NCBI GenBank assembly: GCA_030062745.1
Contig: CP099849.1
Coordinates: forward strand, 17,840,144 to 17,904,143
Reading direction: 5' to 3'
DNA length: 64,000 nucleotides
DNA from: Capitulum mitella
Taxonomy: Eukaryota; Arthropoda; Thecostraca; Pollicipedomorpha; Pollicipedidae
A model generated the notes under the pieces. It was not told the DNA's origin and did not search any database. It saw nothing but the letters and a program-made list of their open reading frames with translations. The position numbers were made by a program, and so were the translations under genes. Positions 12,917-24,032 of this stretch are shown one piece after another. Position 1 is the first letter of the stretch. Every line of letters starts with the position of its first letter.

Positions 12917-15900
12917 GTCAGTGACTGCAGCGAGCCCGGGAGGGCCGCTTGCAGACATCGCCTTGGTGGAAACAACCCTGATGTTGTTTGTTGATGGGGT
13001 GGATGATGGGCTTGCGATGATTTTGTTCTTAGTAGACAGCACTAGCATGCGCTTGTTTATCGCAGTGACAGCCCCGTGCAATTTGCAAGCCATTGCTCGT
13101 TAAAGTTGTGTTCTCAGTTCAATGCATTCGGCTCCAGTCGTTCTTTGTTAGTTCCATGTGCACAGCGCCAGTCTTGTTCCACATCGATGGCATTGTGGCA
13201 TTGTGACGTCATTGATACGTTGTCCCGGTTTCCTCCGATAGCGCGGCGCGTGAGTTGCTGGTACTTGTCTTTTGGTCTGATGCCCTCATTTTGACAGTGT
13301 TTGCACGTAAATATTCGTGGGTCATGGTGGCAAACAAAGTATCACCTTGGGTCTCCAGAGGGAATGTGCGCCCCAGATGCGTCATTCGACCTCCTTTCCC
13401 TTCATTGGCAAATCCAGGAATAGCGACCTTCTAACAGGCCCCTCAGTGGGAAAATGGGAACTGTGACTTGATATCCGACTGCCGTATAGCCGGGAACGGC
13501 GACCGAGGGACAGGCTGGCAGTATGACCTTACCTGTCTCCAGCAGCAGGACTGCCTTGAGGCCAGTCACCTTCCGGTCCCCGGCGGTGGAGGAAAGATGC
13601 GATGAACCCGGTTCTTACACTGTCTCCCGTCAGTGGCATGTTTGAGGGTGTTGACTAGCGCGAGCAGCGATCCCTCTTCTCCCGTCCAATGGTGCCGTTC
13701 GCTGTGTGGTGTGGGTCGTTACCGTCCGACTCCGACCTGCCTCTGATCTGCATCTCCGACCTGCATCACGGACCTTCATCACGGACCTGTCTCTGACATG
13801 TCTGACCTACATCACCGATCTGTCTTCGACCTGCATCACAGACCTGTATCTGACCTGTGGTGTACCCCTGTCATATTTTTGATCTTCGTGCGTCGGTGTC
13901 TGTCTCTCCGACCGTCCCACTGACCGCACCTCTGATCGTCCCACTGACCGCTCCTCTGACCGCTCCTCTGACCGCACCTCTGACCGTCCCTCTGATCGTC
14001 CCACTGACCGCACTTCTGACCGTCCCACTGACCGCACCTCTGATCGTCCCACTGACCGCACCTCTGATCGTCCCACTGACCGCTCCTCTGATCGTCCCAC
14101 TGACCGCACCTCTGACCGTCCCTCTGACCGCTCCTCTGATCGTCCCTCTGACCGCTCCTCTGACCGTCCCTCTGACCGCTCCTCTGATGGTCCCTCTGAT
14201 CGTCCCACTGACCGCACCTCTGATCGTCCCACTGACCGCACCTCTGATCGTCCCACTGACCGCACCTCTGATCGTCCCACTGACTGCACCTCTGACCGTC
14301 CCACTGACCGCACCTCTGATCGTCCCACTGACCGCACCTCTGACTGTCCCTCTGACCGCTCCTCTGACCACTCCTCTGACTGCTCCGCTGACTGCTCCGC
14401 TGACCGCTCGTCTGACGGTCGCTCTGTCTGTCCCTCTGACCACACCTCTGACCGTCCCTCTGACCACACCTCTGACCGTCCCTCTGACCGTTCCTCAGAC
14501 CGCTCCTCTGACTGTTCCTCTGACGGTCCCTCTGACCGGTCCTCTGACCGTCCCTCAGGCCGCTCCTCTGCCTGTTCCTCTGACGGTCCCTCTGACCGGT
14601 CCTCTGACTGCTCCTCTGACGGTCCCTCTGACCGTCTCCGTGACCGCGTCTGACCGGTCTGCCTCAGACGCCGGCTGGACCAGCCGCGGGGCGCTGTACG
14701 CCGAGCGCCGACTGGTGACCCGGCCGCGGCTCTGCGACTACACCGGCCAATATTTCTGCACACACTGTCACAGGGACGACCGAGCCATCGTGCCGGCCCG
14801 CGTCATACGCAACTGGGACTTCGGCTCCTACCCGGTACGCCAAACTCAGCGTCTGGTGCCCGCGGGCGGCCGGGGTGTTTTCGTGTGATTGTACGCCTCG
14901 AATCACGTTCTGATGTTTGTTACGAGAATGAAGAGTCGTATTCATCAACGTAGCAGTCCAGCTTTTGATTGGTAAATGAAATTCTGCTACCCTTTTCGAA
15001 TCTGAGGTGTGACATTTGGTGTCACGCAATGTCGAATCACCATTACTCCTGCACGAAAGCCTTTGGAACATACGATTGCTTTGATGTGATGGCAGCAGTA
15101 CGGTAATTCATATTCCTGTTCTTGTTGTGGCCTAATGCCGTCATTTTCCATTCCATTCCATTCGATCCATTTTCACATTAATGCCATTTTCCATTTTCCT
15201 GTAATCTCTGTCAACCCTGATAACCCATGCCAGCGTGAGTCATTGTCGTGAGACAGCGTACAGCCAAGCCAATTTCTCATAGCGGGATTACATGCGAACT
15301 GCTGTCATCTGACCATCAGGCGACCGTTGACCGTTGTCATCTGACCGCCAGGCTACCGTTGACCGTTGTCATCTGACCGTCATCTGTTATCTGACTGTTT
15401 GGTCCAGTTGGAGGCGTTTTCATATGATGCAAACGCTGCTGAGGTACCTGATCTCGGTGCAGACTGGTGGTAATAGCGGCGTTATCCGGGGAGGTGTAGT
15501 CTCACCAGTGACGGCCGACTCTGGTAATGGTAGCGTTGGCCGGGGAGGTATCTGCGCTAGTCACGGCTGCTGGCCAGCTGGTGTGCTCCAGACCGAGCCG
15601 CCATGTTCCGGCGGACGCCAGCTGGCCCCGCAGCGCCCGGAAAACGTTCTGCTGCCCCTCGTGGCGGCCGAACAGATTTCAGTCACGACGTGGGCCAAAT
15701 TCATCTAGGATTTGGTGTACTCGCATCCTAATTTGACATACAGCTGATGTTCGAGACGTTAGTCGCCCTGAGTTAATATCACTGCGGGCCAGTTGGTGTG
15801 CGCCAGACCGAGCTGTCACGGTGGCCGGCCGGCAGGTGTCGCGCGGTACGCACCAATACCTGGAGGTCATGTTCGAGAGACCGGTGCTGAACGTGGAGGA

Positions 15901-17729
15901 GGCCAACAGCTCCCTCTTCAGCCACGTGGAGGAGCTGGCGCACGTGCGGGTGAGGTCCTAGTCATCCTGGAGACACAGGCGCTATGCCCTCAGTCGTAGC
16001 GCGGGCCCAGACTGTAGTCGCCCGCCTGCCCCCACCCCCTCCCCGTCTGTCTTATCTCCCGGACAGACGACTGGCCAGAGGTTTTGACTAAGCTGCGCTG
16101 TTACCTTGTGCCTGGAGAGCGGTCTTTTGCTGTCTTGTGGCGGCCGAACGAACTTCAGTTGCTACATGTAATGAAGTACGTCTAGGATTTCGTGAAATGC
16201 AGCTGGTGTTTAAAACCGTCATCGTCCTAATTTTCATATCCTTGTTTGATATGTAATCGATCTGTGAGAGTTTGATTCCTCAGGCGACAACTTTGGCAAT
16301 TTGTGGCAATTTGAAACGGTGCGTTGGACTGATTCGAATATGGAATCATGTAATGGTGGGTAACTGACCTGCGAATATTTTTGTGTTTCGAGCTCGCTGA
16401 GTCGTTACCATGTTGTCTGGTCTTGAAGTCTTCCCCATGACATCAGAGTTTGCCACGTTGTCACCAGCACGCTACTGGTCTGGCGTGGTGCAGAGTTGGT
16501 ACGGCCACTGCCGCTGCTGGTGACGATCCGTTTCGTTTCGGCATGCCCCGGCAGAAGTTGCGCCAGGAGCTGGTGCTGATGAGGGAGCACCTGCTGCCGT
16601 GCCGGGCGGCGGAGGAGGCGCACTTGCTGGACGTGCTCGCCGACCGTTCGCACCTGCTGGAGACCTCGCACCTCTACAGTGTCCGCGACCTGACCGAGGT
16701 CATGCCAGGCAAGCTGGTCAGCGCCCTCATGGCCGCCCACGATCTCTTTAGCCGTCACATCCGGGAGCAGTGCGAGGTGAGTGACGGGGATGCGTTTGTC
16801 AGCGCTTGTTGGTTAGTTCGTGATAACGTAAAAAATCATTGGTAATAAAATTGTACCGTTGAGATCTTGTGAAGGTCACCATGCTGTACACCATGTGGCG
16901 TACAACCTAATGTCGGAGCTACCCCACACAGCCGGCAGCCGAGCCACCCGCGCGCGTTGACCCTCGCACCTCGTCATTCCGGCAGATGTGTCGCGGTAAG
17001 GGTCACAAGTGCGTGGTGTGCCGGGCGGACGGTGCGCTGTTCCTGTTCGACGAGCGGGTGACGCCGTGCGTGCGCTGCCGGCGCCTGATGCACACCGACT
17101 GTGTCGCCCTGCGTTCGCACCGGCTGTGCTCGCTCTGCCGGCAAACGGCCGCCGAGCACGCAGAGACAGATGCCGCGGACGGCGCCGGCTGCAGGAGCGG
17201 CGCGTCCTCTGAGGGCGGCGGCACGCTCGGAGACGCCGGCAGCGGGCTCTGGGGGAGCAGTCAGGGCAGTGCCGGGTGGACCGACGGAAGCGGCAGCTCC
17301 CGGGGCGGCGTCACGGGCCGGCATGGCAGCGGCAGCGTAGGCTGCACGGGAGGCAGAGTCTGTGCGGAAGGAAGTACGATCATCAGTCTGGGGAACGCCA
17401 GCGTCGGCTTGGGCAGCAGCTGCGACAGCGGCATTGGGGGCGTGGAGGCGAGTGGCTGGTGCGGGGACGGGGCCCAGCCGGCTGGTGTGACGGCCTGCGT
17501 CGGTCCCCCTGGCGGCGGGGACAGCGGTGGGGGCGGGGGCGGGGGCGGCGCGGCTGGCGGTCGGCCCGCCGCCCCGCTCGGCGCGCCGCAGGACCGGCGG
17601 CGGCCGGGCGGCGGCGGCGGCGGCGAGGCCGACAGCGGCGTCGGCACCATGTCGGAGGCCTGGCTGCGGGCGTTTGACCGTGACCGGGAGCGCGCCGCTG
17701 CCCGCCGCAGCAGGAGGGACGGCCGGTAG
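12752..17729 (+). CDS. DEF8: DEF8 homologue (differentially expressed in FDCP 8), C-terminal five exons
   Basis: Joined exons 12752-12916, 14668-14834, 15836-15949, 16555-16776 and 16986-17729 read through in one frame with consistent phases (1, 0, 0, 0), giving about 470 residues. Order: end of a C1 finger (CGVLVHAGC); a cysteine pair CADC; the Rubicon-homology zinc finger with CDYTGQYFCTHCH and the hallmark AIVPARVIRNWDF; a helical part (RPVLNVEEANSSLFSHVEEL, KLRQELVLM, LYSVRDL); the last cysteine cluster CRGKGHKCVVC...CVRC...HTDC...CSLC. These features match DEF8 better than Rubicon or PLEKHM1, which have RUN/PH regions and different wording around the helices. In mammals DEF8 is a lysosome-associated adaptor linked to PLEKHM1 and RAB7. 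After the last cysteine there are roughly 190 extra residues rich in Gly, Ser and Arg, which the vertebrate protein lacks. N-terminal exons were not located. Confidence 0.85.
13878..14645. repeat. 12-bp minisatellite in DEF8 intron
   Basis: About 60 copies of a 12-bp unit of the form CTCTGACCGTCC, often alternating with CACTGACCGCAC to give a 24-bp higher-order unit. Because 12 is a multiple of three, several frames stay open for 200-340 codons on both strands; these are repeat artefacts, not genes. The array ends about 20 bp before the exon B acceptor. Confidence 0.9.
14668..14834 (+). CDS. DEF8: DEF8 exon B (Rubicon-homology zinc finger)
   Basis: Acceptor ctgcctcag directly after the minisatellite; donor CCG|GTACGC. 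Encodes CDYTGQYFCTHCHRDD and AIVPARVIRNWDFGSYP, the most conserved block of the family. The phase joins exactly with exon A (G + AC gives Asp). Confidence 0.85.
15836..15949 (+). CDS. DEF8: DEF8 exon C
   Basis: Acceptor ggccggcag, donor CGG|GTGAGG; 38 codons, phase 0 on both sides. Encodes VSRGTHQYLEVMFERPVLNV and NSSLFSHVEELAHVR, aligning with the DEF8 segment in which VSR is followed by RPVL and LLFSYVEEL. Confidence 0.85.
16555..16776 (+). CDS. DEF8: DEF8 exon D (helical region)
   Basis: Acceptor gccccggcag, donor GAG|GTGAGT; 74 codons, phase 0. Starts KLRQELVLMREHLLPCRAAEE and ends HIREQCE, with LYSVRDL in between, all in the order expected for DEF8. Confidence 0.85.
16986..17729 (+). 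CDS. DEF8: DEF8 terminal exon with Gly/Ser-rich tail
   Basis: Acceptor cattccggcag, stop TAG at 17727. The first 55 codons carry the final zinc cluster (CRGKGHKCVVC, CVRC, MHTDC, CSLC). The remaining roughly 190 codons are low-complexity Gly/Ser/Arg with poly-Gly near 17530-17620. Large ORFs on the other frames here are by-products of the high GC content. Confidence 0.82.
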   Translation: MCRGKGHKCVVCRADGALFLFDERVTPCVRCRRLMHTDCVALRSHRLCSLCRQTAAEHAETDAADGAGCRSGASSEGGGTLGDAGSGLWGSSQGSAGWTDGSGSSRGGVTGRHGSGSVGCTGGRVCAEGSTIISLGNASVGLGSSCDSGIGGVEASGWCGDGAQPAGVTACVGPPGGGDSGGGGGGGGAAGGRPAAPLGAPQDRRRPGGGGGGEADSGVGTMSEAWLRAFDRDRERAAARRSRRDGR

Positions 17730-19240
17730 TTTGAGTATCAGCGCCGCCGCAGGAGTGGGTCGGTCGTTGGGGCCCGCGCGTTGCCCGCTTGGCCAGGGCC
17801 TCCCCACGCCGTGCACGAGTCTCTCTACGGCTGGGGCGAGACGTAGCGACGACCGAGCCTGATGAGGAGGTGTGGTGGTATCGGATGTAGTGGACGAGAG
17901 GTAGATACCGTGGAGTCTAGTTGGTAGTGGCTCTCCACCAAAGCGCGCAATGCAGAGTTGTTTGGTGTGGCCAGGTGAGGCCTTGAACCTCATTGATTAA
18001 GCCTGGAGTGGCTGAAGCCCGGCGTGGCTGAATCCATACAGATATTGCCAGCTCAGTTCTGGAGTCGGGAGGCGCGTAGCACGCGCAGGCTGCCCCGCGA
18101 AGGCCGAGTCGTGGGTGACGCGCAGGGCCTACATCGACGTCCCTTCTTGCGTGGATGGCCGCAGTGACCCTGGTCGGGATATCGCATCAGGCAGGTTATC
18201 TTTCAGCGTCGTTGGCTGTGGAACCTCAGAGAAGCCACACTATCACATGTAAAGGGTTGTGACTTTTGCTGGAACAGACTTGGCTCTTGTAAAGATGTTG
18301 TCTGTGTAGCTGCACAGCGATCAAGTGGCGTTGGTTTGTGTTGGTAGTATGTCGTCTATTTAACCGTGATGCTGGTCTTTCGTGTTGTGCGTTCTTTTTT
18401 TACCACCACCGAGCTTGATATTTGGGTTGGAGACCGAATCGGCGATCGGCGGAGTGTTCCTTCTGAGTGTGGGTGCTAATTCTGGCCGGATGCCGACGTC
18501 TGGACGATTGGTTATGTAATGCTTGATAACATTGCGTGGCTCTTCGGACTCCGTCCGCTAATGACTGCTTTTTATTGACGTCGGCTACTTTAGTAACTAC
18601 ATGCTGAGTTATTTGGTTATTCTGGCAGCGAAAGACACCCTGATTGCAAAGTTCCCGCGGGGCCGTTCAGGCCTGCCTCATGAGGCTTAAAGAAACGAAC
18701 ATGAAGGAAAAACAGTACAGAGCATGTGGTAACCCGTACAAATCTGCTTGTGACACGTACAAAGCCCGTACAACCCTGTAGCTATTAGGACAGCCCGATT
18801 CACATATCGCTAATGGTAAATAAACGCGCGTGCTGTGGACGTGACGTTGCTTATCTAAAGGGCCTGTGACATCTTGATGTGCTCGTTCCCATGTATAAGC
18901 AGTCGTTCCTAGTTCAACAGCATAGGTCCATCGGCTCCGTAGGCTGGCACTTCGAACAAGGGGACAAGGTCAGTGTATATAATTCGAGACGAGATCGAGC
19001 TTATTTTGTTGCTACCTGAACAGTGCGGGCGGATGTGAAAGTTTATGTCAAATTGCGTCGTTTCCCGATTTGTGAAATGTCCAGGACGTCAGGCGCGATG
19101 ATTTTCTTTTTGCAAAGGTATTTGTTGTGATGTCACATTGCGATTAATGTAAGCCAGCTGATCAACGATCGTGGGTACGTGTGACTCCTTGTAACACTTT
19201 TTCGGTCGTCTTTATAAATAAAGAATCAATGCCGACTGTC
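17730..19240 (+). other. Probable DEF8 3' untranslated region
   Basis: No conserved coding is seen after the DEF8 stop. The stretch ends with a consensus poly(A) signal at 19217 and a GT/T-rich downstream element (gtctttttgtgg). An earlier AATAAA lies at about 18819-18824, so shorter transcripts are possible. Confidence 0.5.
19217..19222 (+). terminator. Poly(A) signal AATAAA, likely for DEF8
   Basis: AATAAA about 20 bp before the U/GU-rich sequence ctgtctttttgtgg on the DEF8 strand, with no other gene in between. Confidence 0.5.
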
Positions 19241-19354
19241 TTTTTGTGGAGATGGAACTAGCGAGAAATCTCGGCAGAGGACCGTGCTTAGAATCGCATT
19301 CGTCAGTAATATGGGTTTCGATTAGTTTAATGACATTAGAAGTGTGTTTGTGTA

Positions 19355-19358
<4 letters not shown>

Positions 19359-19400
<42 letters not shown>
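19359..19400. repeat. (TA)n microsatellite
   Basis: About 21 uninterrupted AT dinucleotides, followed by degenerate TA-rich sequence to about 19435. Confidence 0.95.
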
Positions 19401-19403
<3 letters not shown>

Positions 19404-19495
19404 AGGTAGAGTGATGTACATATATATGTATATAAAGTAGAATGTGGTATATGTTGTAAATATAGCAGGTGTATACACGGATCATCAAAATCTTT

Positions 19496-20680
19496 TTAAT
19501 CCCATTCCCGGCATGGGGTTGAATCCGCCCCCCTCGGGTTTTTTGCTTGCCAATTCAGGGTTTTTAACGTGGCTGCACGAAACTTAGTGATTTGTCCTAG
19601 TTTTTCTTTCTACGTACTGCGACAACTTCGTAATCCTAGTTTGCTCAGGGACGGAGCCAGGCAACGGTTTTGGGAGGCACCGCACGCTATTTTTGGCCCT
19701 GTTGGGGGTAAAAGGAAAATGACTACCAAAAATGGCGTTTTTGAGATAGAGCTTTATATGTATGTATCAGTAAATAATTGGGCAACATACCAATACAATT
19801 CTGTTTTTCTGAGATCGTTTCACAAGGTCAGGTCAAGGTCAAAAGTCAAAATTTGGTTTCATAATAGTAATTTTGGCGCTGTTTTTTTCAAATGTCAAAC
19901 CCAAAATATATATGACGTAGAAGGCTACCTTCTACTTTTGTATTAAGTTTTAGCTTGATATCAGGCCGTGTCACGGAACTATGACCTAAAATGTCGCTGC
20001 GCGTACCCTTCATCACAACAGCCGTAAAATGGAATTTCAAAATAGAGTGAATTCAAATGAATGAAAACATTTTCATATAATATTTAATGCATACGAGATC
20101 ATTCCAAGAGACTCTTAGGCCATGGGAGATCATTTAAGGCCAAAGGTCGGAAGATGATCTGAAGTACGCGTGACCATGGCATTTTCCCCTTTTTCATGTC
20201 CTTGGAGTCTCCTATGCTAACATACAAACATCGTAATACGATCTGCACTTCTTCAGCATAACATGACTAATAGAAGCAAAAAAGTGATTTAAACCTTTTT
20301 TGTTAATTCAGTTTTTGGAAAACTAAGCTTCCTATTTTCGAAACTCTGTGAATGACTATGAATTTTCCCGAAATTTAAATTGTAAAGGTAAGGTAACCAA
20401 TGGTAAAAGTGCCATCCATCATCTCTCGATTCGTACCAATTTCAAGTTGTACAAAATCCAGAAATATCCCCACTTTGACCTTTTTGCCCACCTGTATCCA
20501 CCCTTCAAAATTTTGAAAACTTCTTTGCATAAATATGTAGTTCACGTCATGGTAAATCGATTGCCGTTTGTTGCGATGAAATTGGATGTGTAGTTCTCGA
20601 GAACTCCAGAGGGGGGGGGCAGAATCCGCCCTCCTGCCGGGAATCGGCCATACCTTCTAGCCCTCCGGGAAAAGGGTTAA
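19496..20680 (+). mobile_element. piggyBac-like MITE family C, copy 1
   Basis: Flanked by TTAA at 19496-19499 and 20677-20680. The left end reads TTAATCCCATTCCCGGC and the right end GGGAAAAGGGTTAA, with inner CCCGGC/GCCGGG and GAATCCGCCC blocks next to G or C tracts. TTAA duplication and CCC/GGG termini are typical of piggyBac. No transposase is encoded. A second copy is at 29343-30557. The interior has clustered AGGTCA half-sites near 19830 and 20120. Confidence 0.75.
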
Positions 20681-21028
20681 AAAGGAATGCAATCCTATCC
20701 CAAAATCCCACATAATCCCAAGAACTGCAGTCCAATCCGCGTTCCATTTTGCAACTCTTTCTTCGAATGGTTAATTTTTGCTGAAATAGCCACAGCATAC
20801 GCACCACGACGTTTATTGTTTGTCATGCGGATTGAGCGTTGGCCATCGTGCCACAAACTGACCTTTTTATGGATCTGCACTTGGTGAGGAATCATAAGTA
20901 ACAGACAATAGGAAGGACATTCTCTTATGCCCCTCTTCCCTTAGGATTAGGCCGCTTGTATGGGTTCAGGAGAAACATGATCTCGTTTTTCATGCGGTTT
21001 CTTCCTTACATATTACCTTCTCCAGTAC
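20681..21028. other. No gene seen
   Basis: Short AT-rich interval between a MITE and the hAT transposase remnant; it may belong to the upstream part of that decayed hAT element. Confidence 0.4.
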
Positions 21029-22520
21029 ATGGAGTCCGGAGCGTCGGAGAGAGACAGAGGAGGCATGTCCCCTCAACTTCTGATGAGAGGAACAGTCCCC
21101 TTAATTTCGATCATGCCTGCTAGCACGACCAGCTCCGAGAGAAGTTTCTGTGCTCTGAGACGCTTAACCCGCGCACGACCGTCGGTCGGTTACGATCATG
21201 CCCGACTGGGGGGGGGGCAGTTGGCCGCCCCCCTCTCTAACTCACGAACGGTTGGTCGCACGATCAAAATAAGCACACCGCTGGAAAGCTTGCGACGAGT
21301 AGAGCTCGGAACTGGTCTCATTTTTAGTTTTAGATAATATGAAAACAATTTACGTCCTATACGTGTTTTATCATAGCCGACTGCATGAGACCGAGAAACG
21401 GCCTGAATCTCAAGGGCTGTGACTAATAACGCATAGTTAAAGGCACCACCGCACAAGTAAAGGTCCACAAATGCAGATACACATCTAATTTCTCGGATTT
21501 GTTCAATGTACACGGCGAAACGTTGAGTTAAAGACACAGCAATTTTCGCGCTGGCTGTCGGCGTGCGGCGCAGCCGTATGCAGCAAGAATCTGACGGGAA
21601 CTAATTTTAGCGTTCCTTTATTTTCGCGACATAAGCCTATCCATGCGAATTTTATTGATCTTGTGTGAAAGCCTATCCATGTAAATTTTATTGATCTTAG
21701 TGGTTCTTGTGATGGTTTTTCATGCCTAAATTTTGGAAAAAATTCATTAGTTACCAATCTACAAAACTGGCGGAGCTTTATTCGTGAGAGCCTGTCTATT
21801 TCAAAAAGCATGCAACTTTTTCAAACTTTTGGAGGTTTCTGGTATTACTTACGTCTGTGCAGGCCAGTTCTGCCAATTCCTACCCATTCTGAGTAATTCA
21901 TCGCTGATTTTGACGGTGATACATTTTGGCTCACTACAGTTATTCGTGACCTGACCTCAGGTCAATGGCTAGAAGTCATTGATACTTTGCCCAATGACGA
22001 TAACTAGATGTCTGCTTCACTCCACACTAAAAATGTTATGAAATATTTCGTCAATTTCCGAAAAAAACGACGAAATGTCTTAAAAATGGGCTTGACCATA
22101 GGTCAATGACCCGGAAAAATCCGAAAAATCTGAGATAGCAGGTTTGTTGCATCTATCAGATCACTAATCCCTGGAAGTATTATTGTGATATCTTGTTTTC
22201 CGAAAAAGTTAGAGGGCGCTAAATTTTTTTGGACATAGGTCCGTTTGACCTGACCTAGGTCAAGCACCTGACCCGACCTGAGGTCAAAACTTTGACACAA
22301 GGTGTAAAAATGATGAAGAAAAAGGTACACAAAGTTTCGTGACTCTGTGTTTGTTTGTTATCTCGCAATCCTAGAAAAACCTCAGGGGCGGCGGTCAACT
22401 GCCCCCCCAGTTGGGGGCGGGTTAAAAGCCTCGTTAGGCAGCACCACCGACCAATGCCGACTAAACTCGCTGGTTATGGTCCGTGGAGCAGCCAGCATTC
22501 GGTCTAGGAAGGAGAGAACT
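21029..22520 (+). pseudogene. hAT transposase C-terminal (hATC) remnant, split by a MITE
   Basis: Reads PLISIMPASTTSSERSFCA and LRRL up to the TTAA at 21164, then continues after the second TTAA (22422) as KASLGSTTDQCRLNSLVM. Together these fit the hATC dimerisation motif, whose core is 'P.S.ASSERSFS.LRRLK..LRSTM...RLN.L'. Removing one TTAA plus the 1.26-kb insert restores the frame without any adjustment. Only this C-terminal piece is recognisable; the upstream catalytic part is absent. It differs from the 3.7-kb hAT copies, which have no transposase. Confidence 0.75.
21164..22425 (+). mobile_element. piggyBac-like MITE family B, copy 1 (1262 bp)
   Basis: TTAA at both ends (21164-21167 and 22422-22425). 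Left terminus CCCGCGCACGACC..., then GACTGGGGGGGGG and CAGTTGGCCGCCCCCC; right terminus mirrors it as GGCGGTCAACTGCCCCCCC and TTGGGGGCGGG. It has no coding capacity; short ORFs inside are not conserved. It interrupts the hAT transposase remnant and carries an AGGTCA-type array near 22245-22295. Confidence 0.85.
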
Positions 22521-23007
22521 CGGACTTAGGCCCCTTCTCCTCTCCTAACCAACCCCAAATTAGGAAGATGCCCCAACTCTTGTCTACTTATTTCATAGGC
22601 CCCTAATATATTTACGAAAATTACGTTAAATGTGAGTTTGAATAGTGTTCCTGTAGTGTTACACTGACGGCCGCACGTGATGAGATCACTGAATGGAAGG
22701 GTTCTCCGCTCTCTCCAGTCTTGCGAACAGACTGGGTACGATTCTCGATCGCTGAATCTGGCTTTGTTGCAGATTTTGTCTGCTGTTTTTCTGCCGCCCA
22801 TTTTCCTCTCTTTTATTGGCAGACTAGCCTTTAGCATGGCAGGAGGCCTCAGAACCGACCTCTCAGTAATGGGGCAGTCCGCTGCCGGCCTGGGCAGCTG
22901 GCCCCCGACTCGCTCTCGTACGCGTCCGATCAGGGCCACTCTCTGACGCACAGGACATAACAAACTGCCCACTATCACGACCACAGATACCAAGACACCT
23001 ATGCAGA
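22521..23007. other. No gene seen
   Basis: A 188-codon ORF lies on the minus strand (22526-23092), but it has no recognisable domain and runs across the end of the pogo-like element, so I do not treat it as a gene. Confidence 0.4.
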
Positions 23008-24032
23008 TAGGGGAGAGTGGGGCAAGGCGGTCAGGGTAGGTAAGACGAGCAGTCGCTCTGTAGCTCAAATTCGTGGTGCCACCCACCTGCAAATCTGGAA
23101 CTATTAAGCCAGCCTGCGCCTGTTTTACGCCGCTAAGGTACGTAAAGGTACGTCCTGTGCATTTTCTGAAATTTGAATAGAAAGGAAGTTATTGCTTAAT
23201 GTCTAGGTCTTGAAATTAGCTTTGGTAAAGTCTTCAGAAGTAGTCGTAGTGTTCTTTTCCCTTACCATCACGTTCAAGTTCCATTAGCTGGTGCCGATTC
23301 ATTGTGCATTGTCAACGGCGCATTTTGTCAACATGGCGACGGAGCAGAAGGTGATTTTGTGGCCGATGATCGGATGGGGCAAGACGGGCAAAAATGTTAT
23401 TTTTATCCGTCTTGCCCTGTTATGTCGCTTCTTTAAAACGTTATTATTTTATGCTTGATTTCACACATGGATGGACTCACACACATGGATGGACTCACAC
23501 ATGGATGGGGATGGGGGGGGGGGGCGCAATGGTTGGCCTGGAGGGATCCCAAAGCGCATTGTTAACAGTACCCGAAAAACATGCTCCGGGTAAGCATTGT
23601 TTTCCCAGGGGATTGTCCCTCCCGTCAGTGTTCGCAAAGGGCCAGTGTGCAGTTGGCCCAACCCGACCCTAACCCATTTAATGGTAGTCCAGCCCAGTCC
23701 AGCCGGTTGCCTGCAGCGGATGAGTAGCCCATTGCCCAGCCCTGCCAGTTCATTGCAGTATGTATGCGGCCCGAACCCGGCCCGTTCGATATTAACATCT
23801 ATATAAAACGCGACGCGATCGCGACTTGTAGTCAGCCCGTGGCACGCCCACAGCCCGTGGCATTGAGAATTTCAATGCCCAGCCCGCGCCCATGGGCTCG
23901 CGGGCTGGTCGAAGCCTTCTGAGCTCCCGTCACACTTTCCCGTCATTGCCTCCCAGACGAGCTCTTAAACTTTATTGATGTAGTCTCTTTGTTTCATCAT
24001 TCCCATCCTCCATTCCGTTTTCCTCAGAAACC

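Noticed and set aside
13807-14888. Overlapping ORFs of 318, 343 and 198 codons
   Set aside because: They are translations of a 12-bp tandem repeat, open in several frames on both strands. Only the last part of the 343-codon frame (from 14668) is real, as DEF8 exon B.
12752-17729. Rubicon or PLEKHM1 as the identity of the zinc-finger gene
   Set aside because: The helical segment wording (RPVL, SLFSHVEEL, KLRQELVLM, LYSVRDL) and the preceding C1-type finger fit DEF8 better. The RUN or PH domains of the relatives are not seen, although the N-terminus is outside the found exons.
16974-17993. 339-codon ORF on the minus strand opposite the DEF8 last exon
   Set aside because: Shadow of a very GC-rich coding exon; the plus strand has the conserved zinc cluster and correct splice sites.
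22526-23092. 188-codon minus-strand ORF
   Set aside because: No recognisable domain, no splice context, and it crosses the boundary of the pogo-like element.
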